DNA from: Albidovulum denitrificans
GTDB lineage: Bacteria; Pseudomonadota; Alphaproteobacteria; Rhodobacterales; Rhodobacteraceae
DNA length: 64,000 nt
Direction: 5' to 3'
NCBI RefSeq assembly: GCF_002973535.1
Contig: NZ_PVEP01000001.1
Coordinates: 558,001-622,000, forward strand
Notes under the pieces: model-generated
Database searches by the model: none
What the model saw: the letters and a program-made list of their open reading frames with translations, nothing else
Told to the model about the DNA's origin: nothing
Translations under genes and position numbers: made by a program
In this document: piece after piece, positions 9,693 to 17,558 of the stretch
How positions within the stretch are numbered: the stretch's first letter is position 1
How the letters are laid out: each line of letters starts with the position of its first letter

Positions 9693-9743
9693 GGGGGCGT
9701 AACCGCCCATTCCTTTCGCCGCGCGAATCCCTACATTGATCCC

Positions 9744-11168
9744 ATGACGCGCGCGCTTGCCTTCGACAATTCCTATGCCCGCCTGCCGGGGCGGTTCTAC
9801 CACCGCCAGCCGCCCGCGAAGGTGGCCGAACCGCGCCTGATCGCGCTGAACGACGCGCTGGCGCGGCGGCTGGGCCTTGATCCCGATGCGCTGCGCCAGC
9901 CCGGCTGGATCGCGGCCTTCGGTGGCAATGCGGTGCCTGAGGGGGCGGCGCCGCTGGCGCAGGCCTATGCCGGGCATCAGTTCGGCGGCTGGGTGCCGCA
10001 ACTGGGCGACGGGCGGGCGCTGCTCTTGGGTGAACTCGTGGCGCCAGACGGGGGGCGCTTTGACCTGCAACTCAAAGGCTCTGGCCCGACGCCGTTTTCG
10101 CGCCGGGGCGACGGGCGCGCGGCCATCGGGCCGGTGATCCGCGAATATATCGTGTCCGAGGCGATGGCCGCACTTGGCGTGCCGACCACCCGCGCACTGG
10201 CCGCCGTCACGACGGGGGAGCCTGTCTGGCGCGAAACCGCCCTGCCCGGCGCCGTCCTGACCCGCGTCGCCGCCAGCCATATCCGCGTCGGCACTTTCCA
10301 GTATTTCGCCGCCCGGAATGACGTGGAGGCGCTTGGCCTTCTGACCGACCATGTCATCGCCCGCCATTATCCCGATGCCGATGGCCCGCTTGGCCTGATC
10401 CACGCCGTGACGGCGGCGCAGGCGCGGCTGATCGCGCACTGGATGTCGCTTGGCTTCATCCATGGCGTGATGAACACCGACAACATGGCGGTGTCGGGCG
10501 AAACCATCGACTATGGTCCCTGCGCCTTCATGGATGGCTACGACCCGCGCAAGGTCTTTTCCTCCATCGACCAGTTCGGCCGCTACGCCTATTCCAACCA
10601 GCCGCAGGTCGCGCTCTGGAACCTTGCGCAATTCGCCTCTTGCCTGATCCCGCTGATGGGGGATGAGGACACCGCCATCGCCGCGGCGACCGAGGCGATC
10701 AACGGCTTTACCACGGTCTATGAGGGCGAATGGCTGCGGCGGTTCGGGGCCAGGATCGGTCTGGCAGAGGCGACAACGGATGACGCGGCCCTGATCCAGC
10801 GGCTGCTGGGCCTGATGGCCGATCAGGGCGCGGATTTCACCCGTACCTTCCGGGGTCTGGCCGAGGGCATGGCGGCGGCGGAATTCGCCGACCCCACAGC
10901 CTTCGACGGTTGGGCGCGCGACTGGCGCGACCGGCTGGCGACCGAGGAGGCGCCCGACGAGATCATGCGCGCCGCCAACCCGGCGGTGATCCCGCGCAAC
11001 CACCGCGTCGAAGAGGCGATCGCGGCGGCGACGGGCGGCGATTTCGCCCCCTTCGACCGGCTGGCCCGTGTCCTTTCCACCCCCTTCGACCTGGCGCCCG
11101 AGGACGCCCCCTATACGCTGGCCCCGACCGACGATCAGGTCGTGCGCCGGACCTTCTGCGGGACCTGA
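9744..11168 (+). CDS. selO: Protein adenylyltransferase SelO
   Basis: 474 aa, the normal bacterial length. SelO is a pseudokinase-fold enzyme that transfers AMP from ATP to Ser/Thr/Tyr of target proteins in redox control. Diagnostic segments include [36 protein letters not shown] (nucleotide binding) and [20 protein letters not shown], which holds the catalytic/metal Asn and Asp residues. The C-terminus ends FCGT, retaining the cysteine position that is selenocysteine in some homologues. Confidence 0.95.
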   Translation: MTRALAFDNSYARLPGRFYHRQPPAKVAEPRLIALNDALARRLGLDPDALRQPGWIAAFGGNAVPEGAAPLAQAYAGHQFGGWVPQLGDGRALLLGELVAPDGGRFDLQLKGSGPTPFSRRGDGRAAIGPVIREYIVSEAMAALGVPTTRALAAVTTGEPVWRETALPGAVLTRVAASHIRVGTFQYFAARNDVEALGLLTDHVIARHYPDADGPLGLIHAVTAAQARLIAHWMSLGFIHGVMNTDNMAVSGETIDYGPCAFMDGYDPRKVFSSIDQFGRYAYSNQPQVALWNLAQFASCLIPLMGDEDTAIAAATEAINGFTTVYEGEWLRRFGARIGLAEATTDDAALIQRLLGLMADQGADFTRTFRGLAEGMAAAEFADPTAFDGWARDWRDRLATEEAPDEIMRAANPAVIPRNHRVEEAIAAATGGDFAPFDRLARVLSTPFDLAPEDAPYTLAPTDDQVVRRTFCGT

Positions 11169-11169
11169 G

Positions 11170-11907
11170 ATGATCCGTCTGGCGAGTTACAATGTTCACA
11201 AATGCCTGGGCATGGACCGGCGGCGGCAGCCCGGTCGTATCGTCACCGTCCTGAACGCGCTGAACGCCGATGTGGTGGCCTTGCAAGAGGTCGACCACCG
11301 CCTTGGCCAGCGCCCCACCGCCCTGCCCCCCGGCCTGATCGCGGATCATACCGACCTGTCGCCCCTGCCCTTCGCGCTTGGCCCGCAAAGCCTTGGCTGG
11401 CACGGGCAGACCATCCTTGTCCGCCGCAGCCTGACCGTTTCGGCGATCCGGCGGCTGGAACTGCCGGGGCTGGAACCGCGTGGCGCCATCATGGCGGAGG
11501 TGGAGACCGATCACGGCCCGATCCGCGTCGTCGGCGCGCATCTGGGCCTGATCCGGCGCTACCGGCTGATGCAACTGGCCGCGATCCGCGCCGCGCTGGG
11601 CCACCGCACGCCGATGCCGACCGCGATTCTTGGCGATTTCAACGACTGGTCCCGGCGCGGCAGCGGCATGGCTCTGGGGCCTGAGTACCGGATGCACACG
11701 CCGGGGCCGAGCTTTCCGGCCCCCCGCCCGATGGGATCGCTCGACCGGATCGCCATCGGCGGCGGGCTGCACCTGCATGACAGCGGCACCCATGCCACGG
11801 CCCCCGCGAGGATCGCCTCCGACCACCTGCCGATCTGGGCCGAGGTGACGCTTTCGGGGCCTGCGACGATTGCACCCGCCGCCGCTTCGGGCCAGCATGG
11901 GCGCTAA
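11170..11907 (+). CDS. Endonuclease/exonuclease/phosphatase family protein
   Basis: 245 aa from the ATG at 11170, one base after the selO stop. The longer upstream reading has selO shadow sequence. Family motifs are SYNVHKCLG at the start, ALQEVD (catalytic Glu), GDFNDWSRRG (Asp/Asn pair) and SDHLPIWAEV at the end (Asp-His). The fold covers Mg2+-dependent phosphodiesterases acting on DNA or lipid headgroups, and the substrate is not evident. The TAA stop at 11905-11907 is shared with the left end of the 88-bp intergenic repeat. Confidence 0.85.
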   Translation: MIRLASYNVHKCLGMDRRRQPGRIVTVLNALNADVVALQEVDHRLGQRPTALPPGLIADHTDLSPLPFALGPQSLGWHGQTILVRRSLTVSAIRRLELPGLEPRGAIMAEVETDHGPIRVVGAHLGLIRRYRLMQLAAIRAALGHRTPMPTAILGDFNDWSRRGSGMALGPEYRMHTPGPSFPAPRPMGSLDRIAIGGGLHLHDSGTHATAPARIASDHLPIWAEVTLSGPATIAPAAASGQHGR

Positions 11908-11994
11908 AGCGTTTCGGGTTGTCATTGAGAAAGTAACTATCAGAATTTGAACGAAATAAGTTCGAATTCTGATTCAGTGCAAACCCGAAATGCG
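11906..11994 (+). repeat. 88-bp palindromic intergenic repeat, copy A
   Basis: Begins AAAGCGTTTCGGGTT and ends AAACCCGAAATGC, forming imperfect terminal inverted repeats. An internal inverted repeat GAATTTGAAC-GAAATAA-GTTCGAATTC lies in the middle. Near-identical copies are at 37233-37319 (opposite orientation) and 58532-58620. The left end overlaps the TAA stop of the upstream gene. Confidence 0.85.
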
Positions 11995-12014
11995 CTAAGC
12001 CAAGCGGACCGCCC

Positions 12015-12995
12015 ATGACCCAGACCCTGACCACGATCCTCGCCTTCGACATCCTGCCCGACGGCACCACCCGCCCGGTGACCGAGGATTGGCCCGCACC
12101 GGCCCCCGCCGGGGACGCGGTCTGGCGCTGGCTTCACTGTGACCGCACCACGCCCGCCTTCGCCGCATGGAGCGCGCAGCACCTGCCCGCCCCGGTGCGC
12201 GAAGCCCTCTTGCTGGCCGAGACGCGGCCCCAGGGCGATCCGATGGCCGAGGGGCTGATGGTGGTGCTGCGGGGCATGAACCTGAACCCCGGCGAGGATG
12301 AAGAGGACATGATCGCGATCCGCCTCTGGGTCGGGGAAAAGATCGTCGTCTCCACCCGCCTGCGCCGGATCCGCGCGCTGGATACGCTGCGGGCGGAGTT
12401 TGAGGCCGGCCACGGCCTGCCCTCACCCGGTGCGCTGCTGGCCCGGCTGGCCGACGCTCTGACCGCCCCCATCGAGGAAGCGGCGGGGGAGCTTGAGGAC
12501 CGCACCGACGCGCTGGAAGAGGCGCTGTTCGAACCCGGCGGCAGCGATGGCGATGCCCCGGAAACCGAGGTCGCCCGGATCGCCCGGTCGGTCCTGAAGA
12601 TCCGCCGCCACCTGGCCCCGCAACGCGACGCCATGGCCCGCCTCGCCGCGCTGGAGACGCCGCTGATCGGCGCGGCGGAACGCTACGGGCTGCGCGGCAC
12701 CTCGCTGCGCACCACGCGGGTGGTCGAGGAACTGGACGGCGTGCGCGAACGGCTGATGAGCCTGCGCGCCCATGTCGATTCGATCCACGCCGCGCGGATC
12801 GGGCGCAACGGCTATGTCCTGTCGGTCGTCGCGGCGATCTTTCTGCCGCTGGGCTTCCTGACCGGACTTTTCGGCGTCAACCTCGGCGGCATTCCGGGAT
12901 CTTCTTCGCCAACCGGCTTCCTCCTGCTTTCCGCAGCACTTGTGCTGATCGGGATCGCGCTTTGGGCGGTGCTGCGCTGGCGCCGCTGGTTCTGA
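12015..12995 (+). CDS. zntB: CorA family divalent metal transporter, ZntB-like
   Basis: 326 aa. A long soluble N-terminal domain rich in acidic and hydrophobic residues is followed by two C-terminal transmembrane helices (about 262-285 and 295-317). The end of TM1 carries the signature as FLTGLFGVNLGG. GVN replaces the GMN of classical CorA, as is common in ZntB-type proteins. A long helix with the YGLRGTSLRTT and LRAHVDSIHAARI segments precedes TM1. Probably Zn2+ transport across the inner membrane; metal and direction are inferred. No strong ribosome site precedes the start, and the 88-bp repeat lies immediately upstream. Confidence 0.85.
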   Translation: MTQTLTTILAFDILPDGTTRPVTEDWPAPAPAGDAVWRWLHCDRTTPAFAAWSAQHLPAPVREALLLAETRPQGDPMAEGLMVVLRGMNLNPGEDEEDMIAIRLWVGEKIVVSTRLRRIRALDTLRAEFEAGHGLPSPGALLARLADALTAPIEEAAGELEDRTDALEEALFEPGGSDGDAPETEVARIARSVLKIRRHLAPQRDAMARLAALETPLIGAAERYGLRGTSLRTTRVVEELDGVRERLMSLRAHVDSIHAARIGRNGYVLSVVAAIFLPLGFLTGLFGVNLGGIPGSSSPTGFLLLSAALVLIGIALWAVLRWRRWF

Positions 12996-13039
12996 TCCCG
13001 CTTGCCACGCCCGCCCCGGCAGGGTAATCAGCATCCGAC

Positions 13040-13076
13040 GCGGGTGTAGCTCAATGGTAGAGCAGAAGCTTCCCAA
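13040..13076 (+). pseudogene. 5' half of the disrupted host tRNA-Gly(CCC)
   Basis: GCGGGTGTAGCTCAATGGTA and the following bases through the anticodon loop TTCCCAA match a bacterial tRNA-Gly. Sequence after 13076 does not complete the anticodon stem or T arm. The matching 3' half is at 27422-27458: joined, the two halves give a 74-nt tRNA with paired acceptor (GCGGGTG/CACCCGC), T stem and encoded CCA. Integration of the 14-kb element has therefore split the gene. Confidence 0.9.
13068..13076 (+). repeat. attL core
   Basis: GCTTCCCAA, identical to 27413-27421. It spans the 3' end of the anticodon stem and the anticodon loop of the host tRNA-Gly. Identity stops at both sides of the 9 bp. Confidence 0.82.
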
Positions 13077-13141
13077 CCATCCGTTCAAATCGCGCATTTC
13101 ACTTGAAATTCAAGCGGATGACCGCGACAGAATCCCCAAAT

Positions 13142-13179
13142 TGTAGGCATTCTGTAGGCGTTTTGGTCGCTCGCCTACA
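13142..13179. promoter_or_regulatory. Candidate integrase arm-type sites, left end
   Basis: TGTAGGC occurs at 13142-13148 and 13153-13159, and inverted (GCCTACA) at 13173-13179. The middle copy lies in TTCTGTAGGCGTTTTG (13150-13165), which recurs exactly at 27286-27301 near the other end. Repeats at both ends of an integrated element are typical of integrase arm or excisionase sites. Confidence 0.5.
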
Positions 13180-13216
13180 GTGTCGAGCGATGCGCCTGCA
13201 ATGGGATCGGGGAGGA

Positions 13217-13290
13217 TGGAGCGGGCGAGCGGACTCGAACCGCCTTCGCTGGCTTGGGAAGCCAGGGCACAACCCATATACCACGCCCGC
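13217..13290 (-). tRNA. Element-borne tRNA-Gly(CCC)
   Basis: 74 nt on the minus strand with a perfect 7-bp acceptor stem (GCGGGCG/CGCCCGC), discriminator U and encoded CCA. The anticodon arm is CTGGC-TTCCCAA-GCCAG (anticodon CCC), with T arm GGCGG-TTCGAGT-CCGCT. The D stem is GTAT/GTGC and relies on G-U pairs, unlike the host gene (GCTC/GAGC). It has the same anticodon as the host tRNA split by the integration and differs at many positions, so it is a separate gene and not a duplicated att fragment. It probably compensates for the lost host tRNA. Confidence 0.93.
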
Positions 13291-13302
13291 ATGACGCGGT
13301 GT

Positions 13303-13983
13303 CTATCCGCGCCAGCCGTCATTGTCCAGTGTGCCATCGAAGGAATTCTTCTTCCGCAAGTTCTCGGCGGCGGTGAGCACCTGCAAGTTCAAGGGGACAT
13401 GCAAGCCGCAGACATTGGGATGCACCAGCGGAACGATGTGGTCAACGTGATGGACTTCGCCGGTGGAAAACGTCAACCTCGCGCACTCGTCATAGACGGC
13501 GCGAAGGGCCTCGCGATCCACCCAGGCTGGCATGGCGTTCATCTCGGCGGCGCGGCGGGCGGCGGTATACTCGCGCACCCGGTCTGGGTTTTCTTGTTCC
13601 CACTCTTTGATGCGGGCGATCCGGCGAGGCTTGTTGTCTTGATGCCACCGCGCCTTGTTCGCCCGGTCGCGCTCTCGAACCTCGGGGCGTGACTGATATT
13701 CCTGGACATACGCCTTCACGGAGGGATTGCTGTGGTAGCGGTTGCGCTCGTATTCCCGCGCTTTCTCCCGCTGGCCAGGCCGCTTAGCAATCTCGCCCTG
13801 CATGAACCTTTCGCAGGCCATGCAGTGCCCGTCCCGCGTCGTGCGAATGTCGATATGCCCCCGCTTGCAGGGCCTGCCCGTGAAGTACTTGTGCGAGCCG
13901 GTGCCGCGAGCCTCCGGCGCGCTCCCCGGCAGCAAGAGCCATTCCGGCCGTCCCGCATCCTGGGCTGCTTTCTCTCGGGTCAT
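13303..13983 (-). CDS. HNH endonuclease domain protein
   Basis: 226 aa. The C-terminal third holds an HNH nuclease core: EVHHVDHIVPL, then CGLHVPLNLQVLTAAENLRKKN, giving the H-H-H-N pattern. The middle is highly basic and helical (R/K/E-rich, ~70-150). An N-terminal segment, GRPCKRGHIDI followed by GHCMACERFM, forms a Cys/His zinc-binding motif seen in small phage proteins. Such genes act in phage packaging, homing or defence, and the role here is not determined. It is read away from the reverse transcriptase next to it, and ends 12 nt from the element's tRNA-Gly. Confidence 0.8.
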   Translation of the reverse strand: MTREKAAQDAGRPEWLLLPGSAPEARGTGSHKYFTGRPCKRGHIDIRTTRDGHCMACERFMQGEIAKRPGQREKAREYERNRYHSNPSVKAYVQEYQSRPEVRERDRANKARWHQDNKPRRIARIKEWEQENPDRVREYTAARRAAEMNAMPAWVDREALRAVYDECARLTFSTGEVHHVDHIVPLVHPNVCGLHVPLNLQVLTAAENLRKKNSFDGTLDNDGWRG

Positions 13984-14119
13984 CGCACCCTCCTTCGTTC
14001 AGGGCAAACGATGACATTGGCTTCGGCACTGCCGCAAAGGATGTCCGAGGTAGAACACCAGGCAATCCAGGTGGCGATAAGGCCGGATCAGAAAAAAGTG
14101 ATACCGGGTCTTGTATCTT

Positions 14120-14369
14120 GCAAACGAGCACCCACCTCATGAAGTGCCCCGGGGCACAGGACCCGGATGACCAGTGTTAAGGCCCGCAAGCGCTACCCGC
14201 GCCCAGGGGCACCGGGTGGTCGTGATTTCGGTCATGGCGCATCCTTCGCACATCGTGGTTACAACATACCACGCCAGGTTTTCTCGTACCGGAGGGCACC
14301 TCGGTGCCCGTTGATGGGAGCTAGGTTCAATAGCCCGGGCATTTGACGAACGGAGTCGCTATGCCCGGG
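14120..14369 (+). ncRNA. Candidate structured ncRNA upstream of the DRT2-like reverse transcriptase
   Basis: The 377-nt gap 13984-14360 has no convincing gene, and its right part is dense in secondary structure. Elements: palindrome GTGCCCCGGGGCAC at 14144-14157; stem CGTGGT/ACCACG with loop TACAACAT at 14254-14273; hairpin GGGCACC/GGTGCCC at 14294-14309; and a 9-bp inverted repeat CCCGGGCAT/ATGCCCGGG at 14334-14342 and 14361-14369 enclosing the RT ribosome site. DRT2 systems are known to carry a template ncRNA directly upstream of the RT in the same orientation. Boundaries are approximate and no promoter could be assigned with confidence. Confidence 0.55.
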
Positions 14370-15689
14370 TTTTACCTGCCTTCTGAAGACGAGTTTGATC
14401 CATCCACTGATGACTTTGTGCTGCCCGCCATATCGAAAGAGCGGAAGTACAAGCACTTCGACCTGCCACTGGTCGACCGCGAGTTGGCATTCGACTTTTC
14501 GCGAGAAGATGAACCGCACAGGTTCCTGCCCCTGCTTGGGTTCACCGATGTTGCACGGCGCTATGTCCGCAAGGCATCGGGGGACCGCGAGGTCAAGGTC
14601 AAGGAGCGGCCCATCCGGTTTGCGGGCCACGAGGACGCGGCCTATCTTCAAGCCTACGCCGGGCATCTCAACGGGTTCTATGAGAGGGCGCTGGCGCAGG
14701 ATGGCACCTCCGGCTCCGTTCTGGCTTACCGCCGAGGTGGCGGCACCAACATCCATCATGCCAAGGCGCTGTTCGATGAGATCAGGACGCGGGGCGACTG
14801 CACCGTCTTCGCGATGGACATATCCGGCTTCTTCGATTGCCTCGACCACCTTTTGCTCCGCGACGAGGTAGCCGGGCTACTGGGCGTGACCCGACTTGAT
14901 GGGCACCACGCAACCGTGTGGAAAAACGTTACGCGCTATTCCTGGGTCGAGACGGCCGATCTGGACAAGTTGCTTGGGCGGAAGCGCAACGGTCACGGCC
15001 GGGTGTGTTCGCCCGCAGACTTTTCAGATCATGTCCGAGGCCGGAAGGACGGCCTCATTCGGACACATGACCAGACTTTCGGAATCCCGCAGGGAACGCC
15101 AGTGTCCGGCCTGTATGCCAACATCTATCTCCGCACCTTTGACCGGGAGATGATCGCCTGGTGCGCCCGGCTGGGCGGTTCCTACAGGCGATATTCGGAT
15201 GACATAGCGGTCATCCTGCCGCTGGGTGCGAAGGTCCGGCATGTCGTCGCGGTGGTGGAGAAGATGCTTGCCGATTTCGGCTTGGCTATGTCCGTGGACA
15301 AGACAGACACCGCCAATTTCAAGTGCGGTCTTCTGGTATCGGCAACGCCAATTCAGTACCTCGGATTCACATTCGACGGGGTGAAAACGCTCATCCGCCC
15401 GTCGTCGCTTGATGCGTACCGGGGCAAGATGCGCCGCGGCATTCACGCCAAAATGGTTGCGGCGAAAGCGAAGAACATTCCTTCTCCCGAAGTGTTCAAG
15501 CGCGAAAGCCTCGCGCGGTATACCCATCTCGGGAAAAGGCGCAACTTCTTGCGCTACGCCTACAAGGCATCAGAGATCATGGGCTGCCCCGAGATCAGGC
15601 AGCAGGTCAGCCACCACGTTACCTGGTTCAACCGGGCCTGGGAGCGCGAAGCTGTGAGGGTGTTCGGCGGACTAGCCACGTCGCCATAA
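14361..15689 (+). CDS. Antiviral-type reverse transcriptase, DRT2-like (UG2 group)
   Basis: 442 aa from the ATG at 14361 (GGAG 6 nt upstream; an in-frame TTG at 14343 is less likely). RT motifs are clear: catalytic Asp in FAMDISGFFDCLDH (D153), GIPQGTPVSGLYANIYL (from residue 241) and YRRYSDDIAVIL (YSDD at 278-281). No maturase, endonuclease or integrase domain follows; the C-terminal ~120 residues are basic and helical, thumb-like. The N-terminus (KYKHFDLPL) and motif A resemble, from memory, the DRT2/UG2 defence RTs, which copy an upstream ncRNA into concatemeric cDNA during phage infection. A DGR RT is unlikely because the QG motif is the standard PQGTP. RT identity is certain; the DRT2 class is inferred. 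Base composition is visibly less GC-rich than the core genes. Confidence 0.9.
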   Translation: MPGFYLPSEDEFDPSTDDFVLPAISKERKYKHFDLPLVDRELAFDFSREDEPHRFLPLLGFTDVARRYVRKASGDREVKVKERPIRFAGHEDAAYLQAYAGHLNGFYERALAQDGTSGSVLAYRRGGGTNIHHAKALFDEIRTRGDCTVFAMDISGFFDCLDHLLLRDEVAGLLGVTRLDGHHATVWKNVTRYSWVETADLDKLLGRKRNGHGRVCSPADFSDHVRGRKDGLIRTHDQTFGIPQGTPVSGLYANIYLRTFDREMIAWCARLGGSYRRYSDDIAVILPLGAKVRHVVAVVEKMLADFGLAMSVDKTDTANFKCGLLVSATPIQYLGFTFDGVKTLIRPSSLDAYRGKMRRGIHAKMVAAKAKNIPSPEVFKRESLARYTHLGKRRNFLRYAYKASEIMGCPEIRQQVSHHVTWFNRAWEREAVRVFGGLATSP

Positions 15690-15799
15690 AAAATCCGCGC
15701 CCTCGGGAACCACAATCTCCGGTTGATTGCCGCCGCGGATGGGTCTTAGTGAACGTGTCGTTCACGGAATGTTCTGTGACCCATCAACGGAGTGACACC

Positions 15800-16438
15800 A
15801 TGACCGACACCAAGAAGATCACCGCCGCCGAACACCACCTGCTGGTTGCCTTCGCCCACTGCGAGAACACACCCCTGAACGGCGCGCCGATGCAGGCGCA
15901 GCAGCCGTCCGACCTGTCCACTTGGGTATGGCTCGACGACCGCAAGGTGGGCGACATGACGACCGCCCAGAAGAAAGGTGTTCTCGCATCGCTGGTGAAA
16001 AAGGGCTTCGTGACGGTGACGCCGGATTCCGAAGGCGACCTGATCGGCTGGACGGATTCCGGGTTCGCCCTGCTGAAAACGATCCTGGGCCAGCCGCTGC
16101 CCGCGCTGACGGTCCAGAAGGGCGCGCAGGAGCCTGTCAAGGGCAAGCCCGCGAAAGCCGCCGGGGCCGCGCCCAAGACCAGCCGCAAGCCCGGTGCAGA
16201 CGTGATCCTGTTCTTGCCCGCAGACGCACAGAAGGAGCCGCGCCCTGGCACGAAGCGCGCGGCCATCATCGACATGCTGCGCAAGCCGGCAGGCACCACG
16301 GTCGAAGAGATCGCCGCTGCGACCGGGTGGAGCCGCGCTGTTGCCTCGTCGGCGCTCTACGTTGACGTGAAAGGTAGCGGCTGGGGTGTGGAAAGACGCG
16401 AAGGGCGCCTGCACCTGCTGCCCGAAGGGGTGAAGTGA
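15800..16438 (+). CDS. DUF3489 domain-containing protein
   Basis: 212 aa from the ATG at 15800, which has GGAG at proper spacing; an in-frame upstream start at 15749 is weaker. Residues ~1-100 form a small helical domain (KITAAEHHLLVAFAHCE, KKGVLASLVKKGFVTVT) resembling a winged helix. A linker rich in K/A/P follows. The C-terminal DUF3489 segment reads RAAIIDMLRKPAGTTVEEIAAATGWS, also helix-turn-helix-like. DUF3489 proteins are common on mobile elements with no assigned function. The stop overlaps the next start (ATGA). Confidence 0.72.
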   Translation: MTDTKKITAAEHHLLVAFAHCENTPLNGAPMQAQQPSDLSTWVWLDDRKVGDMTTAQKKGVLASLVKKGFVTVTPDSEGDLIGWTDSGFALLKTILGQPLPALTVQKGAQEPVKGKPAKAAGAAPKTSRKPGADVILFLPADAQKEPRPGTKRAAIIDMLRKPAGTTVEEIAAATGWSRAVASSALYVDVKGSGWGVERREGRLHLLPEGVK

Positions 16439-16617
16439 TGATTGGGCGGCGGCCTATGCCGCCCGCCCGACCCTTCCCGCTGGTGCTGCGGCGCGAATGG
16501 CGGTGCGACATTCCGAACCCCCGGCTTGGCCGGAAGCGCGCCCTCGCCCTCTTAGCGGCGGCGCAGCCGACGGCCCGACCGAAGCCGTGGAGGGTGCTGA
16601 ATGATGCCCGTGGATGA
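16438..16617 (+). CDS. Small basic hypothetical protein
   Basis: 59 aa, Arg/Pro-rich, starting at an ATG that overlaps the stop of the DUF3489 gene by one base. No recognisable domain. The coupled start supports translation, but low complexity and small size keep confidence modest. Confidence 0.45.
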   Translation: MIGRRPMPPARPFPLVLRREWRCDIPNPRLGRKRALALLAAAQPTARPKPWRVLNDARG

Positions 16618-16792
16618 TGCCGCCGATGCCGTGATCCTCCGGTGGCCGAAGGCGCAGCAGGTCGCGCCACAGCCCAAGGGGCGAACGATACGCCAGCGCC
16701 TAGGCTGGCTGGCCTTTCCGATCTGGCTGGTTCGGCTGATCGTCGAGATGATCGGATGGCTGGCCGTGGTCGGCCTTATAACTCGCTTATGA
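16601..16792 (+). CDS. Small hypothetical membrane protein
   Basis: 63 aa. It begins inside the end of the previous small gene, with GGAGGGTGCTGA upstream of the ATG. Residues ~35-61 form one hydrophobic helix (LGWLAFPIWLVRLIVEMIGW and following residues). No family recognised. Last gene of the plus-strand cargo string before a bidirectional terminator. Confidence 0.5.
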   Translation: MMPVDDAADAVILRWPKAQQVAPQPKGRTIRQRLGWLAFPIWLVRLIVEMIGWLAVVGLITRL

Positions 16793-16797
16793 AAACA

Positions 16798-16836
16798 CGA
16801 CGGGCGGCCCCGGAAGGGACCGCCCGTCGCCGTTTT
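16798..16836. terminator. Bidirectional terminator between convergent cargo and phage genes
   Basis: 13-bp stem CGACGGGCGGCCC / GGACCGCCCGTCG (one G-U pair) with a 6-nt loop, followed on the plus strand by CCGTTTTA. On the minus strand it is followed by a TTTTC-containing stretch. It separates the plus-strand cargo from the minus-strand genes. Confidence 0.75.
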
Positions 16837-17140
16837 AAGTGGCCTCGCTGACAAACGCGCGGCCGAGGGTAATCCACGGCTTTTGCAGTGCGCGAAGGTC
16901 GTCAATGGTGTGCCCAATGGCAGACAGCGCAAAGCCAAACTCCTTGGAAACCATGAGGACCGAGGCCACCTCAAGGTCATCCGGGTTCCAGAGTTCGAGT
17001 TGAACTTGATCAACGATGATGCACTGCCCTTTCAAGGCGACTTGCGACTCGCAAGGGTGCGTACCGATGATTGCCATCGCGCGCAGCAAGTTCTCGCGCT
17101 TGACCTTGGGCAGCGCCTCCTGTGCCTCTGCGTAAGTCAT
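16835..17140 (-). CDS. Hypothetical phage-type protein
   Basis: 101 aa, soluble, mixed alpha/beta composition (AMAIIGTHPCESQVALKGQ, IIVDQVQLELW). No family recognised. Last of three small genes (17558 to 16835) that overlap by 4 nt each, so they form one operon. Confidence 0.6.
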   Translation of the reverse strand: MTYAEAQEALPKVKRENLLRAMAIIGTHPCESQVALKGQCIIVDQVQLELWNPDDLEVASVLMVSKEFGFALSAIGHTIDDLRALQKPWITLGRAFVSEAT

Positions 17141-17379
17141 GCCGCCACCGCCTTCCCGAAGCCCAGCGCGCGGTCGATGTAGAAGCGCATGGCGTCGAGT
17201 TCCTCGCGGATGTCGTTGTCGAGGACGACATACTTGAGGGCCTCAGTCATGGCATCGTGGCGCATGTCGATGGCGTGATCGCGAACCATCAGCACGACAG
17301 AGCGGTTGTAGGAACAGTCATCGGGATCGGTCGTCAGGATCGACGCGACGAGGGCGGAGGTATTGATCTCGTCGGTCAT
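17137..17379 (-). CDS. Hypothetical phage-type protein
   Basis: 80 aa, acidic and mostly helical (DAMTEALKYVVLDNDIREEL). No family recognised. Its start overlaps the previous gene's stop by 4 nt and its stop overlaps the next start by 4 nt. Confidence 0.6.
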   Translation of the reverse strand: MTDEINTSALVASILTTDPDDCSYNRSVVLMVRDHAIDMRHDAMTEALKYVVLDNDIREELDAMRFYIDRALGFGKAVAA

Positions 17380-17558
17380 TGCGCGGCCTCCGCATTGACG
17401 ATCCGGCTGACGTCGAGGTACCAGTAAGCGTCGCCCCGGTCGTCGTCGAACTGAAGCATGTAGTCGCCCTTCGGTGCCTCGATACGGGCATTGTAGATGC
17501 CCGCCGCATTGATCGCCCGCATGGCCGCGAGGGTCTTTTCTTCGATTTGGTAGTTCAT
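17376..17558 (-). CDS. Hypothetical small protein
   Basis: 60 aa starting MNYQIEEKTLAAMRAINAAG, acidic. No family recognised. First gene of the three-gene operon. The 199 nt upstream (17559-17757) are GC-rich with several short hairpins (for example CGTCCT-TCTG-AGGACG and palindrome CCGCAGCGCTGCGG) and hold no convincing gene. Confidence 0.6.
   Translation of the reverse strand: MNYQIEEKTLAAMRAINAAGIYNARIEAPKGDYMLQFDDDRGDAYWYLDVSRIVNAEAAQ

Noticed and set aside
8616-11003. 795-aa minus-strand open frame
   Set aside because: Shadow of iunH and selO, both of which have clear family motifs on the plus strand.
14361-15689. Reading the RT as a retron, group II intron or DGR enzyme
   Set aside because: No maturase or HNH domain fused to the RT and no intron domain V-like end; no msr/msd-type paired inverted repeats were recognised; the PQGTP motif and lack of a template/variable repeat pair argue against a DGR.
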